DNA from: Acidimicrobiia bacterium
GTDB lineage: Bacteria; Actinomycetota; Acidimicrobiia; Spongiisociales; JAHEDJ01
DNA length: 64,000 nucleotides
Assembly (NCBI GenBank): GCA_029210695.1
Contig: JARGFH010000008.1
Span: 4,843-68,842, forward strand
Direction of reading: 5' to 3'
The position numbers and the translations under genes are program-made. Under the pieces are notes generated by a model that was not told where the DNA came from, made no database searches, and saw only the letters and a list, made by a program, of their open reading frames with translations. Shown one piece after another: positions 52,984-62,106 of this stretch (positions within the stretch are counted from its first letter, which is position 1; each line of letters begins with the position of its first letter).

Positions 52984-54345
52984 ATGATTGGATGGCAATT
53001 GAGTTCGGGTCTTGTCTGGTTTCGCAAAGATCTCCGCCTGTCCGACAACCCGGCCTGGTCGGCCGCGACGTCTGATCACGAGATCGTGCAGGCGCTCTTC
53101 GTGGTCGATCCCCGGCTGTGGGACCGCGCCCCGGCTCACCGCCGGATCCAACTGGAGGCCAATCTTTCCGCGCTCGACGGACAACTCACCGCGATGGGCG
53201 GGCGACTGAAAGTACTGACCGGTGATCCGGCCGCGCTGGTGCCGGCGGCGGCGCGGAACCATCAAACCATCTACTGGAACGAGGACGTTTCCTCCTTCAG
53301 CCGGCGCAGGGACGCACAGGTCCGGGAACGGATCGCCGGGGAGATTGCCACGTACCACGGGTCCCTCGTTCACCCGCCCGGGGCAGTCGTCACCGCCGGT
53401 GGGGAGACCTACCGGGTGTTCACGCCCTTCTGGCGCAAATGGTCGGCAACGGAGTGGCAGCCGTGGCCGGAGGCAGGTAATGCGGCGGTGCTCGCCGATC
53501 CGGGAGACGGCCTAGCGCCGTCCGGGATCGCTCCGGTTCTGACCCCGGGCGAAGAGGGGGCGCTCGGTCGCCTGCGTGCCTTCGACGTTGACATGTACGA
53601 GGCAGAGAGGAATCGGCCGGACACGAACGGCACGTCGATGCTGTCGGTCGACTTGAAGTTCGGAACCATCAGCCCGCGGACGATCATCCGTCATCTGTCC
53701 GGCCGGCGGGCAGAGCCATTCATCCGACAGCTCGCCTGGCGAGACTTCTATGCCCATCTGCTGGTGGTCTTCCCGGCGATGGCGACTACCAACCTGCGGT
53801 CCGACTACGACGGGATCGCCTGGCGCAACGACCTCGGCGAGTTCGAAGCATGGCAGACGGGCAACACCGGATATCCCATCGTTGACGCCGGTATGCGGCA
53901 GCTGATCGAGACCGGATGGATGCACAACCGGGTGCGGATGGTGACGGCTTCGTTCCTGGTCAAGGACCTTCTCATCGATTGGCGTTGGGGAGAGCGGCAT
54001 TTCCGCCGGTTGTTGCTCGATGCCGATCCGGCCCAGAACGCCGGCAACTGGCAGTGGGTGGCGGGAACCGGAGCAGACGCGGCCCCCTATTTCCGGGTGT
54101 TCAACCCCGTCACCCAGAGCCGTAGATTCGATCCGGATGGCGCGTACATCCGACGCTATGTTCCGGAACTCGCCTCTGTTCCGAAGCACCTGATCCACGC
54201 CCCGTGGGAGGCCGGTGGCCTGGAGTTGGCAGAGTACGGAGTCACCATCGGCCGGGACTACCCGCCGCCACTCGTCGACCACGCCATCGCCAGAGAAACG
54301 ACAATCCTCGCCTACCAGGCGGCCAGAGCTCGGAATGTGACTTGA
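52984..54345 (+). CDS. phr: Deoxyribodipyrimidine photolyase (CPD class I-like)
   Basis: A 453-residue cryptochrome/photolyase. The antenna domain starts [18 protein letters not shown]; the FAD domain has the conserved [58 protein letters not shown] and [31 protein letters not shown] stretches. It repairs UV pyrimidine dimers with light. The ATG at 52984 is chosen; the frame upstream lacks similarity. The 254-bp gap before it holds the amylase/photolyase divergent promoters and no gene. Confidence 0.94.
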   Translation: MIGWQLSSGLVWFRKDLRLSDNPAWSAATSDHEIVQALFVVDPRLWDRAPAHRRIQLEANLSALDGQLTAMGGRLKVLTGDPAALVPAAARNHQTIYWNEDVSSFSRRRDAQVRERIAGEIATYHGSLVHPPGAVVTAGGETYRVFTPFWRKWSATEWQPWPEAGNAAVLADPGDGLAPSGIAPVLTPGEEGALGRLRAFDVDMYEAERNRPDTNGTSMLSVDLKFGTISPRTIIRHLSGRRAEPFIRQLAWRDFYAHLLVVFPAMATTNLRSDYDGIAWRNDLGEFEAWQTGNTGYPIVDAGMRQLIETGWMHNRVRMVTASFLVKDLLIDWRWGERHFRRLLLDADPAQNAGNWQWVAGTGADAAPYFRVFNPVTQSRRFDPDGAYIRRYVPELASVPKHLIHAPWEAGGLELAEYGVTIGRDYPPPLVDHAIARETTILAYQAARARNVT

Positions 54346-54385
54346 TCTGACCTCCGTTGCACTCCGGCGCAACGTCGTGGGACGC

Positions 54386-55126
54386 CTACCGAACGAACCC
54401 GACTTCCCGGTCAGGTATTGGAACTGCAAAGACGACGACGTTGCTGTCGTAGCTACCCGCCGATTCACTGAACCCTCCACCACAGGTGATCAGCGTCAGG
54501 ACCGGTGAACCCTCCCTGGCGAAGATCGTGTCGAGTGGCAGTTCGTCCTTTTGGTAGATAGTCCTTGCTTCGACCCGAAACCGACGTACCGAACCGTCGC
54601 TGAACCCGACGGCAACGATGTCACCCGGATCGACGTCTCGTAGACGAAAGAACACACCGGGTCCTTGATTCGCCAGATCGACGTGGGCGGCAAGCACCGC
54701 GGAGCCACTCTCGGCAGGGCGAGGTCCAAACTCGTACCAGGCGACCTCGGTGACGTTGCGGGGTACTGCCATCTGGCCCGTGCGGGCATCTACGCCCGTT
54801 GGGATGATCGGAGCCTCGACATCGATCGAGCCGACGGTCAGCACCACGGGGAGGATGGCTTCCTCGACTTGTGTGTCAGAGAGCCTGCCCGGCCAGATGG
54901 GTACGGTGGAAGAAGGTCGAACTGCATCGGATGGGGGAGGGAGGCCGGCGGTCGTGCTGGTAGCGGTGGAGGGGGTGGTGCTCGCCACCGGATGACCAAG
55001 AGACGCCTCAACTGCAGCGACATCACCGGCTTCACCGGATCGGCCGGTGCCGACAAACATGGCGGCCACGGCCATCAAGGTGATGAGGCTGATCGTGAAC
55101 GCGTACGTGAGGGTGCGGCGGGACAT
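54386..55126 (-). CDS. Sortase (class E/F-like)
   Basis: A 246-residue membrane-anchored transpeptidase. An N-terminal helix (YAFTISLITLMAVAAMFVG) precedes a Ser/Thr/Pro linker. The catalytic His is in LAAHVD and Cys in LITCGG, followed by an Arg in the C-terminal strand (PIPDR). It attaches a substrate's C-terminus to wall or pilin. The adjacent DUF4397 protein, encoded upstream on the same strand, is the probable substrate. Confidence 0.9.
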   Translation of the reverse strand: MSRRTLTYAFTISLITLMAVAAMFVGTGRSGEAGDVAAVEASLGHPVASTTPSTATSTTAGLPPPSDAVRPSSTVPIWPGRLSDTQVEEAILPVVLTVGSIDVEAPIIPTGVDARTGQMAVPRNVTEVAWYEFGPRPAESGSAVLAAHVDLANQGPGVFFRLRDVDPGDIVAVGFSDGSVRRFRVEARTIYQKDELPLDTIFAREGSPVLTLITCGGGFSESAGSYDSNVVVFAVPIPDREVGFVR

Positions 55127-55140
55127 GAAAGAAGTGTAGA

Positions 55141-55177
55141 AAACCCCGGGGGGGCCGCTGGGGCCTCCCCGGGGTTT
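55141..55177 (-). terminator. Intrinsic terminator of the DUF4397 gene
   Basis: AAACCCCGGGG (55141-55151) pairs with CCCCGGGGTTT (55167-55177); on the minus strand the hairpin ends in GGGGTTTTCT, a run of T. It is between the DUF4397 stop and the sortase start, so part of the transcription may stop there before the sortase. Confidence 0.75.
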
Positions 55178-55191
55178 GCCCGGTATGTTCG

Positions 55192-56019
55192 CTACTTGCC
55201 GGAACGGCGGGTGAGAGCAACCCCGGAGCCGGCCAGGCCGATCAGCGCCATGCCGCCAGCGAGCGCCAGGGCGAGCGGGAAGCCGTCTGAAGCCAGTCCA
55301 GCGTCGCCGGTGGGAACACCGGTGGGAGCAGCTCCAAGACCCGAGATGGTCTGAACCGCCACCGTGAAGCTTCCGCCTTCGAGCGAGCCGATGGCGTAGA
55401 CGATGGTTGAGGTTCCCTCAGCCAAGTCGAGGTCTGCCTCGAATACGACCGGATCGGTTGCGCCGGTGGGTACGACCTTGGCGTTGTACGTTGCGGCAGG
55501 AACGTCGCCGGCAGCTTCGTTCGGATTGCTCAAGCCGGCGAAGAGGACGCCGTCATTGGCGAGCACGTCGACGGTCGGGGCGGCTGCAGTGTGACGCACC
55601 GTCAGGCGGGTATCGCCGGCGGCGATTTCTGAGATGTCATTGACGAACACGGAGGCGGTGGCGGCACCGGCCTCGTCGAGGTGGGCCTCGATAGTGGCGT
55701 TCGCTCCGGCCGGGAGGGTCACGACCAATGGTCCGAGCGCCGGGTCGGTGCTCGCAGGGTCGGCTCCGGCGCCGTAGATCTCAATCGAATAGTCGGCAGC
55801 CGGCAGGGTGACAGGCCCGGCGAAGTTGCCGAAGGTCAAACCCGGGATGAATGGGGCGCTGTAGTCGCCGTTGACGTAGATGTCGACCGGGAATCCACCG
55901 TCGCCGGGGATTCCGTGTAGGACGGAAACGGTACCGTCGGTGGTCTGGGCGAGGGCCGCACCGGCCGGCAGGGCCAGCAGCAACACTGCCACTATGAATA
56001 TGCGTCCGAGATTGCGCAT
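55192..56019 (-). CDS. DUF4397-domain cell-wall protein with sortase-type tail
   Basis: A 275-residue secreted protein. Signal peptide MRNLGRIFIVAVLLLALPAGAALA; DUF4397 beta-repeat region about 30-220 (VSVLHGIPGDGGFPVDIYVNGDY, then VRHTAAAPTVDVLAN). The C-terminus reads GVPTGDAG, then a hydrophobic helix (ALALAGGMALIGLAGSGVAL) and TRRSGK, the layout of a sortase sorting signal although not a canonical LPXTG. Ribosome site AAGGAGAA. Divergent from the sigma/anti-sigma pair. Confidence 0.85.
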   Translation of the reverse strand: MRNLGRIFIVAVLLLALPAGAALAQTTDGTVSVLHGIPGDGGFPVDIYVNGDYSAPFIPGLTFGNFAGPVTLPAADYSIEIYGAGADPASTDPALGPLVVTLPAGANATIEAHLDEAGAATASVFVNDISEIAAGDTRLTVRHTAAAPTVDVLANDGVLFAGLSNPNEAAGDVPAATYNAKVVPTGATDPVVFEADLDLAEGTSTIVYAIGSLEGGSFTVAVQTISGLGAAPTGVPTGDAGLASDGFPLALALAGGMALIGLAGSGVALTRRSGK

Positions 56020-56153
56020 GGCTTCTCCTTGTAGTTGGCGCCCGTATTTCGGGCTTCATACAGGTGATCTACGGAGGCGCCGGTGGACATGGATGACACT
56101 TAGTGATAGAAACACGGGGCGGCCGAGGGTTTTCTTCGGAAGGGGCCGCTGCA

Positions 56154-56729
56154 ATGCGTCCAACAGAACTGTCAGCGCTCGCCGACGCTCCCTTGGTCAC
56201 GGCTATCGGCCGCTTCTCCCAGGAGGCGCTCGGCGAGGCATACCGTCGGCACTCCGGAGCCGTTCACGGCCTGGCGCGTCGCCTCCTGCGGGATGACACC
56301 CTGGCGGAGGAGATCACACAAGAGGTCTTCCTGCGCCTCTGGAATGATCCCGAGAAATTCGATGCCGGTCGCGGATCGTTGCGTTCGTTTCTCCTCGCCC
56401 ATACTCACGGGCGCAGCATCGATCTCATCCGCTCAGAGTCGGCGCGCCGTACAAGGGAGGACAAAGACGCCCGGCTGGATCCCGGTTTGGGCCAGGACGT
56501 TGAGGAAGAAGTTTGGGATATGGCCCTTGCCGAAAGCATTCAAGGGGCCCTTTCCACCCTGGGAGAAGGCGAGCGTCGACCGATCGAACTTGCCTACTTC
56601 GGCGGACACTCCTATCGGGAGGTCGCCGAGATCCTCGGCGAGCCCGAAGGAACGGTGAAGAGCCGGATCAGGTCCGGATTGAAACGGCTTCGCGTATCGC
56701 TCGATGCTGCAGGTGTGAGCAACGCATGA
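56154..56729 (+). CDS. ECF-type RNA polymerase sigma factor
   Basis: A 191-residue sigma-70-family factor. Region 2: EEITQEVFLRLWNDPEKFDAGRGSLRSFLLAHTHGRSID; region 4: ELAYFGGHSYREVAEILGEPEGTVKSRIRSGLKRLR. The SigK/RskA-like arrangement is completed by an anti-sigma gene overlapping by 4 bp. The ATG at 56154 has GGAAGGGG upstream, preferred over a GTG at 56103. Probably controls envelope genes including the divergent DUF4397 gene (inference). Confidence 0.93.
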   Translation: MRPTELSALADAPLVTAIGRFSQEALGEAYRRHSGAVHGLARRLLRDDTLAEEITQEVFLRLWNDPEKFDAGRGSLRSFLLAHTHGRSIDLIRSESARRTREDKDARLDPGLGQDVEEEVWDMALAESIQGALSTLGEGERRPIELAYFGGHSYREVAEILGEPEGTVKSRIRSGLKRLRVSLDAAGVSNA

Positions 56730-57511
56730 CACAACACGACGAGTACACGGATATCGAAGATCTGCTCGGGGTGTATGCCCTGGACGCCATCGACGCGCCC
56801 GAACGTGACCTCGTCGAGCAGCATCTTCAGGTGTGTGAGGTCTGCCGGGCCGAGGTAGACGAGCACCACACGGTGCTGGCCACGCTGAGCGCAGACATGG
56901 AGCCTGCCCCCGATCGGATCTGGGCTCGGATTGCCGGCACGCTGGACGCCCAACAGCCCAGGTTCGCCAACGTCATCCCTTTGACAGGCTCGCCTCGCAA
57001 CACGGGCCAAAAACCCTTCCGCTGGGTGGCCGGGGTGGCCGCGGCCATGGTTGTGCTGCTGGGCGGCGCAGTGTTCTCTCAAGCGAACCAGATCGACGAC
57101 CTCAACACCCGGGTGGCGGCTCAGGAGCAAGAGATCACCACGCTGGCCTCGGCACAAGCCGGTAATCCCCTCGAGCAGGCAGTCACGGTGGCGCTCGACG
57201 ACCCGGGCGCGCAGGTTGCCACATTGACCGCTGAAGGGACGGCTGGAGCGATGTTGATCGTGGTCCTGCCGGATGGAACCGGCTACGTATATCAGAGCAC
57301 TCTCGAGCAGCTCCCAGATGACCTGACCTACCAGCTCTGGGCCGTGATCGATGACAGAGTGATCTCGGCAGGTGTTCTCGGGAACCGTCCCACCATCGTT
57401 CCGTTCCACATCGATCCAGAAGGCCTCAAGGGATTGGTCATCACTCGAGAAGTGTCCGGTGGGGTGGCTCAATCTGAGGCGGACCCGGTTGTCTCATGGT
57501 TCGGCGCGTAG
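56726..57511 (+). CDS. RskA-like anti-sigma factor
   Basis: A 261-residue anti-sigma factor. N-terminal zinc-binding-like motif HLQVCEVC (HxxxCxxC) in a helical domain (MTQHDEYTDIEDLLGVYALDAID), a membrane helix (VAGVAAAMVVLLGGAVFSQ) and an extracytoplasmic RskA domain (GTAGAMLIVVLPDGTGYVYQSTLEQLPDDLTYQLWAVID). It holds the sigma factor until cleaved. Overlaps both neighbours, so it is in an operon with the sigma factor. Confidence 0.93.
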   Translation: MTQHDEYTDIEDLLGVYALDAIDAPERDLVEQHLQVCEVCRAEVDEHHTVLATLSADMEPAPDRIWARIAGTLDAQQPRFANVIPLTGSPRNTGQKPFRWVAGVAAAMVVLLGGAVFSQANQIDDLNTRVAAQEQEITTLASAQAGNPLEQAVTVALDDPGAQVATLTAEGTAGAMLIVVLPDGTGYVYQSTLEQLPDDLTYQLWAVIDDRVISAGVLGNRPTIVPFHIDPEGLKGLVITREVSGGVAQSEADPVVSWFGA

Positions 57512-58476
57512 CCGTGGGCGTCTCCAGCTCCCTCGATTTGGATGATGTGCTCGATCGGACGGTGATCGGGAGCTTCACCAATATCGGTTTTGCCCTTCGG
57601 AGCCGCAGGTGGCCTCGTGAGCTTCCCACGCTCGAAGGGAAAACGATTGTCGTCACCGGTTCGACGTCAGGGCTGGGCCGGGCGGCGGCGGAACGACTGG
57701 CCGGTCTCGGCGCTCGCCTATGTCTGGTCGGGCGTTCCGAGGCAAAGCTCGAGACGGCCCGCCGGGAGATCCGCGCGGCCACCGCTAACGACGACCTGGC
57801 GGTGTACGTTGCCGATCATTCCGATGTCGGATCGGTGCGCGAACTCGCCGATGCTCTCCTGGCAGGTGAACCCAGGATCGATGTGTTGATCAACAACGCC
57901 GGCGCCCTGTTCACCAAGCGATCCGAGACCGCAGCCGGTATCGAACTAACGCTCGCCACGAACCTCCTGAGTCACTTCGTGCTCACCAATCTGTTGATTC
58001 CCCGTCTCGAAACCTCCGCACCCTCCGGCATCATCAATGTGTCATCGGGTGGCATGTACACGCAGCGGATCAGAGTGCGCGATCTTCAGTCCAGGCGCGG
58101 TGAGTACAAGGGTTCGATCGCGTATGCCCGGGCGAAACGTGGTCAGGTGATTCTCACCGAGCTGTGGGCTGAGCAACTGGCGGATCGTGGTGTCGTGGTC
58201 CACGCGATGCACCCCGGCTGGGCCGACACTCCGGGGGTTGAGGATTCGCTTCCGACCTTCCGCCGGGTCACCAAGCCGTTTCTGCGGACTTCCGAACAGG
58301 GAGCAGACACCATCGTCTGGTTGGCCGCCTCGGATGAAGCTTCCCGATCCACCGGCTTGTTCTGGCTCGACCGCCGTCCCAGGCCAACGCACCGGTTGAA
58401 GAGCACCGTCGAGGCGCCTGCCGATCGACACGGGTTACGAGTGGCCCTCAACGCACTGGCCGGTACCGCCTTCTGA
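57496..58476 (+). CDS. Short-chain dehydrogenase/reductase (DHRS12-like)
   Basis: A 326-residue SDR. Cofactor motif GSTSGLGRAAAERL, structural NNAG, and the catalytic YARAK (YxxxK) with Ser in INVSSGGMY. The N-terminal 40 residues (DRTVIGSFTNIGFALRSRRW) match the extension in DHRS12-type SDRs. Its ATG lies 16 bp inside the anti-sigma gene in another frame; a GTG at 57514 or later is an alternative. Substrate unknown. Confidence 0.88.
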   Translation: MVRRVAVGVSSSLDLDDVLDRTVIGSFTNIGFALRSRRWPRELPTLEGKTIVVTGSTSGLGRAAAERLAGLGARLCLVGRSEAKLETARREIRAATANDDLAVYVADHSDVGSVRELADALLAGEPRIDVLINNAGALFTKRSETAAGIELTLATNLLSHFVLTNLLIPRLETSAPSGIINVSSGGMYTQRIRVRDLQSRRGEYKGSIAYARAKRGQVILTELWAEQLADRGVVVHAMHPGWADTPGVEDSLPTFRRVTKPFLRTSEQGADTIVWLAASDEASRSTGLFWLDRRPRPTHRLKSTVEAPADRHGLRVALNALAGTAF

Positions 58477-58599
58477 CGTCGAGGTGCGCCCGGCTCCGAA
58501 CCGCCCGGCGGGCTGCCCTGTCAACGTCCTAACCATCCTGGCACCGCCAACCCGCCTTGCGGCTTCTAGGCTTCAGTGGCTTTCGGAGACAGGAGAACG

Positions 58600-59457
58600 A
58601 TGCATCTCGGCGTAGCGATATTCCCAACGGACACGACGCTGCAGCCTGTCGATCTGGCCCGGGCAGTTGAAGAGCGGGGGTTCGAATCGTTGTGGTTCCC
58701 GGAACACAGTCATATCCCGGTCAGCAGGCGAACCCCCAGGGGTGGCGTGGCCGGGGCCGCCCCCCTCCCCGACTACTACTGGAGAACCCACGACCAGTTC
58801 GTGGCACTGGCCGCGGCAGCCGCGGTCACTTCGACTCTCAAGTTGGCCACCGGAATCACACTCGTAGCTCAGCGAGACCCACTCTGGCTGGCCAAGGAGG
58901 TCGCCTCCCTCGATCTGATCTCCGGCGGACGTGTGTTGTTCGGCATCGGCTATGGGTGGAACAAGGAGGAGATGGCCGATCACGACCTCCAGTACACCGA
59001 GCGGCGTGCGGTGCTCCGCGAGAACATCCTGGCCATGCAGGAGTTGTGGACCAAGGACGAGGCGGAGTTTCATGGCGACCACGTCGATTTCGAGCCGAGT
59101 TGGTCGTGGCCAAAACCCGTCCAGAAGCCGCATCCTCCGGTCATCCTCGGTGGGGCGGCGGGTCCGAAAACGATAGAGCACATCGTTGAATTCTGCGACG
59201 GATGGATGCCGATCGCCGGGAGGCACTCGTTTGGCGACCGGCTGGACGACCTGCGACTGGCTGCCGAGCGAGCGGGGCGCGACCCGGCTTCCATCGAGCT
59301 TGGTCTGTTTATGGCTCCTCCGAACGCCAGTGCCTTAGAGCCGCTGGCCGCCTCCGGGATCGGCCGGGCCGTGCTGGGACTCCCGCAGGGGCCGCCGGAG
59401 GAGGTACTGGAGGCGCTGGATTCGTTTGTGCCGCTCCTCGACGTGGTTGGAGGGTGA
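58600..59457 (+). CDS. LLM-class F420-dependent oxidoreductase
   Basis: A 285-residue luciferase-like TIM-barrel protein of the F420-dependent type. MHLGVAIFPTD... then ARAVEERGFESLWFPEHSHI, TGITLVAQRDPLWLAKEVASLD, GGRVLFGIGYGWNKEEM and PVILGGAAGPKTIEHIVEFCDGWMPI are characteristic. Substrate unknown. ATG 58600 follows GGAGAACG. The stop codon overlaps the DoxX start by 4 bp (GTGA). Confidence 0.92.
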   Translation: MHLGVAIFPTDTTLQPVDLARAVEERGFESLWFPEHSHIPVSRRTPRGGVAGAAPLPDYYWRTHDQFVALAAAAAVTSTLKLATGITLVAQRDPLWLAKEVASLDLISGGRVLFGIGYGWNKEEMADHDLQYTERRAVLRENILAMQELWTKDEAEFHGDHVDFEPSWSWPKPVQKPHPPVILGGAAGPKTIEHIVEFCDGWMPIAGRHSFGDRLDDLRLAAERAGRDPASIELGLFMAPPNASALEPLAASGIGRAVLGLPQGPPEEVLEALDSFVPLLDVVGG

Positions 59458-59813
59458 CCGGCACCGCCTGGATTGTCGCCTTCTTCCTCGGAATGTTGTT
59501 CCTGGCGACCGGTGCAATGAAGTTGATCGTTCCGTATGAGCAGGGGCGGGCACGCATCGGCTGGATCGGAGACGTGCCGGCGGGTCGCTACCGGCTGGTC
59601 GGATGGCTGGAAATCGCGGGAGCGATCGGCCTGGTGTTCCCGACTCTGGTCGACGCCTTCGACCCGGTGGTGCCCGTCGCTGCCGGGGGTCTGGCTGCCG
59701 TCATGGTGGGAGCGATGGGTCTCCACGCTCGCCGCCACGAGTGGGGATCTCTATTACTCACGTCGGTGCTGCTGGCGGGTTGCGTGTTCGTGGTGGTCGG
59801 CAACCTGGGATGA
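59454..59813 (+). CDS. DoxX-family small membrane protein
   Basis: A 119-residue membrane protein with four predicted helices (AWIVAFFLGMLFLATGAMKLI; LVGWLEIAGAIGLVFP; VAAGGLAAVMVGAMGLHAR; SLLLTSVLLAGCVFVVV). GTG start overlapping the LLM gene stop. Function of DoxX-like proteins in this context is unknown; some serve in thiosulfate or redox stress modules. Convergent with the 592-residue protein gene (31 bp). Confidence 0.85.
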   Translation: MTGTAWIVAFFLGMLFLATGAMKLIVPYEQGRARIGWIGDVPAGRYRLVGWLEIAGAIGLVFPTLVDAFDPVVPVAAGGLAAVMVGAMGLHARRHEWGSLLLTSVLLAGCVFVVVGNLG

Positions 59814-59844
59814 CGTCAACTGCCGCCAAATCGCCGGCGGGCGG

Positions 59845-61623
59845 TCAGACGAGTGCCGGAGCTGCAATGCGCTCGGCTTGACCGCGGAGTTCGGCTAGCT
59901 GCGTGAGGAATTCGGGTCCGGTGCCAAGCTCTTCGGCGATCGTCGTGTAGTAGTCGAGTCCTTCGATCAGGTTCGCCTTGTACTCATCGAAGTAGCTCGC
60001 CTTGCGCGGTGAGAGATCGAGCACGAAACGATCGAGTTCCTTATTGACGAAGTCGAGGTAGAGCTCTGCCTCGCGGATGAACATGTGGGGACGCCCGGGC
60101 TGCGACATGAGCTGGGCCCGCCCATAGATATGGTCGACCATTTCGCGGAGGCTGGCCAGCTTCGAGAAGTTCACGATATTCGGACCGGTGCAGATTGATG
60201 TGTGCGACCGGTTCTTGATGGCGTTCTTTCCCTCGGCTCCGCCGGCTAGATCCCGGCACAAGCATGTTTTCGCCAGGATGTCCTCACGAACTACCGCGAG
60301 TTGTTCCGGTGAGTAGCCCTCCTGATCGAGGTGGGCGAGCTTCTGGACCTGGTAGGTCCGCGACGCAACGCAGATCGGCTCTTCGCTGAACTCGGTATTG
60401 GAGAGAGCGAGATATCCCTTCGGGCAAGCGCTGCCCGGGCGGCCCTTCTCGATCTTGTCGCGGCGGTTTCTCTCGCTCTCCGACGTGCGCAGGCTCCAAA
60501 ACGGTATGCCGAACGGTGAGGAGTTGCTGAGATAGACATCGTCGCCGGTGGCCTCCTGCAGCTTCACCAAATGCTGGTCATCAACGTTCGTGACTTCTGG
60601 AACCAGGAGAAATGGGGTGCCCCACCCTGCGGAGTCCACGTTGAAATACTCAACTATCTGCCGGTGCTCTTCTGCGGTGCCGATCCCACCCTGGACGGTG
60701 ATTCGCAGCTCGGGTGGGTCTGCGACGGGGGACCGGTCCGTCTCTTCGAGGCCGCGGTTACGCATCGAGTGAAGTGTCTCGATGAGCTCTGCGCGCCTCT
60801 TCTTGAACTCGTCGAGGATCGGTCCGAGCAGCTTTCCGGCGGTTGGGAAAGTGTGACCGCCACAGTTGAGCCCAGACTCGACCCGGAACTCCGATACCCA
60901 CAGGCCCCGCTTGGCGAGGTACTTCCCCTGGATGAGGGCGGAGCGAAAGTCGCTCACCTTGAGGACGATTTGTTTCCGCAGTTCGCCCTGGTCGTCCGGG
61001 TAGAAGTCGTCGAACTGAGTCAGGTAGTTGTACAACCTGGGGTTGAGCCCGGCGGAGAAAACGACTGCCGAGCGCAGGGTGCTGCGGGCGAAGCCGCGCA
61101 AGCCGGATAGCGCGTCGCTCAACTCGGGTGCTTGTTTCATTCCGTCCTGGTAGGCGTCGCGATCGACCTTGGTCATGAGGTTGACGTCGATCGAGCCTGC
61201 CGTGACGTGGCGCCGCAGCAGATCCTGGAGGCGGTCGCGCTCTGACTCATCGCGGCTCTCCCTCATTCGCTGGTAGGCCTGGCGGAGGGGTCCGGTGGGC
61301 AGCATCTCGAAGTACTTCGTGAGGTCGTTACCGGCTTCGAACAGCATCAACTGCATGGAACGGATCTGCTGCGCTACCTGAGTCTGAACGAGATCGAGGT
61401 AGGCGGTGATCCGCCTGGCTCGCGCATCGTCGGCGTCGTCGGGGATCTCCTCGTAGGTCTCTCCCGCCAGCTCACTGTGGAACTTGCGCATCTGCTCGAT
61501 GAGCATGTCGTCGACGATCTGAATCACAGACGAGATGCCGAAACGGGCAACCTTCAACGGAGTGTCGATCGTGAAGCCTGTGCCCATTACCGGGATGTGA
61601 AAAGAGTGGACGGCAGCCGTCAA
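59845..61623 (-). CDS. Large protein of unknown function with NPD/TIM-barrel-like motifs and a Cys-rich C-terminal half
   Basis: A 592-residue protein of a family I do not recognise. The N-terminus HSFHIPVMGTGFTIDTPLKVARFGISSVIQIVDD resembles the start of nitronate monooxygenase/FabK-type flavin barrels, and VQGGIGTAEEH (310-320) with WGTPFLLVPEV (334-344) resembles their phosphate-binding loop. Cysteines 254 (GLNCGGHTFP), 400, 418, 454, 456 and 478 could bind metal or an Fe-S cluster. The start is TTG 61623; ATG at 61587 is an alternative, but the upstream residues look conserved. Downstream of trpB2 on the same strand. Role unknown. Confidence 0.75.
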   Translation of the reverse strand: MTAAVHSFHIPVMGTGFTIDTPLKVARFGISSVIQIVDDMLIEQMRKFHSELAGETYEEIPDDADDARARRITAYLDLVQTQVAQQIRSMQLMLFEAGNDLTKYFEMLPTGPLRQAYQRMRESRDESERDRLQDLLRRHVTAGSIDVNLMTKVDRDAYQDGMKQAPELSDALSGLRGFARSTLRSAVVFSAGLNPRLYNYLTQFDDFYPDDQGELRKQIVLKVSDFRSALIQGKYLAKRGLWVSEFRVESGLNCGGHTFPTAGKLLGPILDEFKKRRAELIETLHSMRNRGLEETDRSPVADPPELRITVQGGIGTAEEHRQIVEYFNVDSAGWGTPFLLVPEVTNVDDQHLVKLQEATGDDVYLSNSSPFGIPFWSLRTSESERNRRDKIEKGRPGSACPKGYLALSNTEFSEEPICVASRTYQVQKLAHLDQEGYSPEQLAVVREDILAKTCLCRDLAGGAEGKNAIKNRSHTSICTGPNIVNFSKLASLREMVDHIYGRAQLMSQPGRPHMFIREAELYLDFVNKELDRFVLDLSPRKASYFDEYKANLIEGLDYYTTIAEELGTGPEFLTQLAELRGQAERIAAPALV

Positions 61624-61831
61624 GTGGGTTCCCCGTTTTCGTAAACCCCAGTCAAGCAGACAAATGCCATTAAAGGGAGGGTCAAAATCAAGAGGTTCAG
61701 CAAGAGATTCTGAGTTATTGCAAGAGATTCTGAGTTATAGGTTCTGAGTTTTGCAGGAGGTTCTGAGTTTTAGGTTCTGGGTTGTGGTCCGTCGGGAGGC
61801 GTCTATCCCATCACGGGCACGCGTCGCCGGC

Positions 61832-62060
61832 TAGAACCTACAACGTAGAACCTGAAACCAGATCGCAGATCGTCGCGGATGGCAGTAGGCAGTAGGCAGC
61901 AGGCAGCAGGCAATAGGCGATAAGGGGCGCCGGTTAGAACCTACAACGTAGAACCTGAAACCAGATCGCAGATCGTCGCGGATGGCAGTAGGCAGTAGGC
62001 AGCAGGCAGCAGGCAATAGGCGATAAGGGGCGCCGGTTAGAACCTACAACGTAGAACCTA
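61832..62060. repeat. 103-bp tandem repeat with heptamer core
   Basis: TAGAACCTACAACGTAGAAC starts at 61832, 61935 and 62038 (period 103 bp; two full units and a partial third). Each full unit also contains six heptamers of the GGCAGTA/GGCAGCA/GGCAATA type. Further upstream (61691-61790) shorter sequences such as GATTCTGAGTTAT and GGTTCTGAGTTTT recur. The 483-bp gap between the 592-residue protein and trpB2 holds nothing else recognisable. Confidence 0.9.
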
Positions 62061-62106
62061 AAACCTCGATCGCAGATCGCAGATCGTCCGACTCCTCCTC
62101 AGCTCC

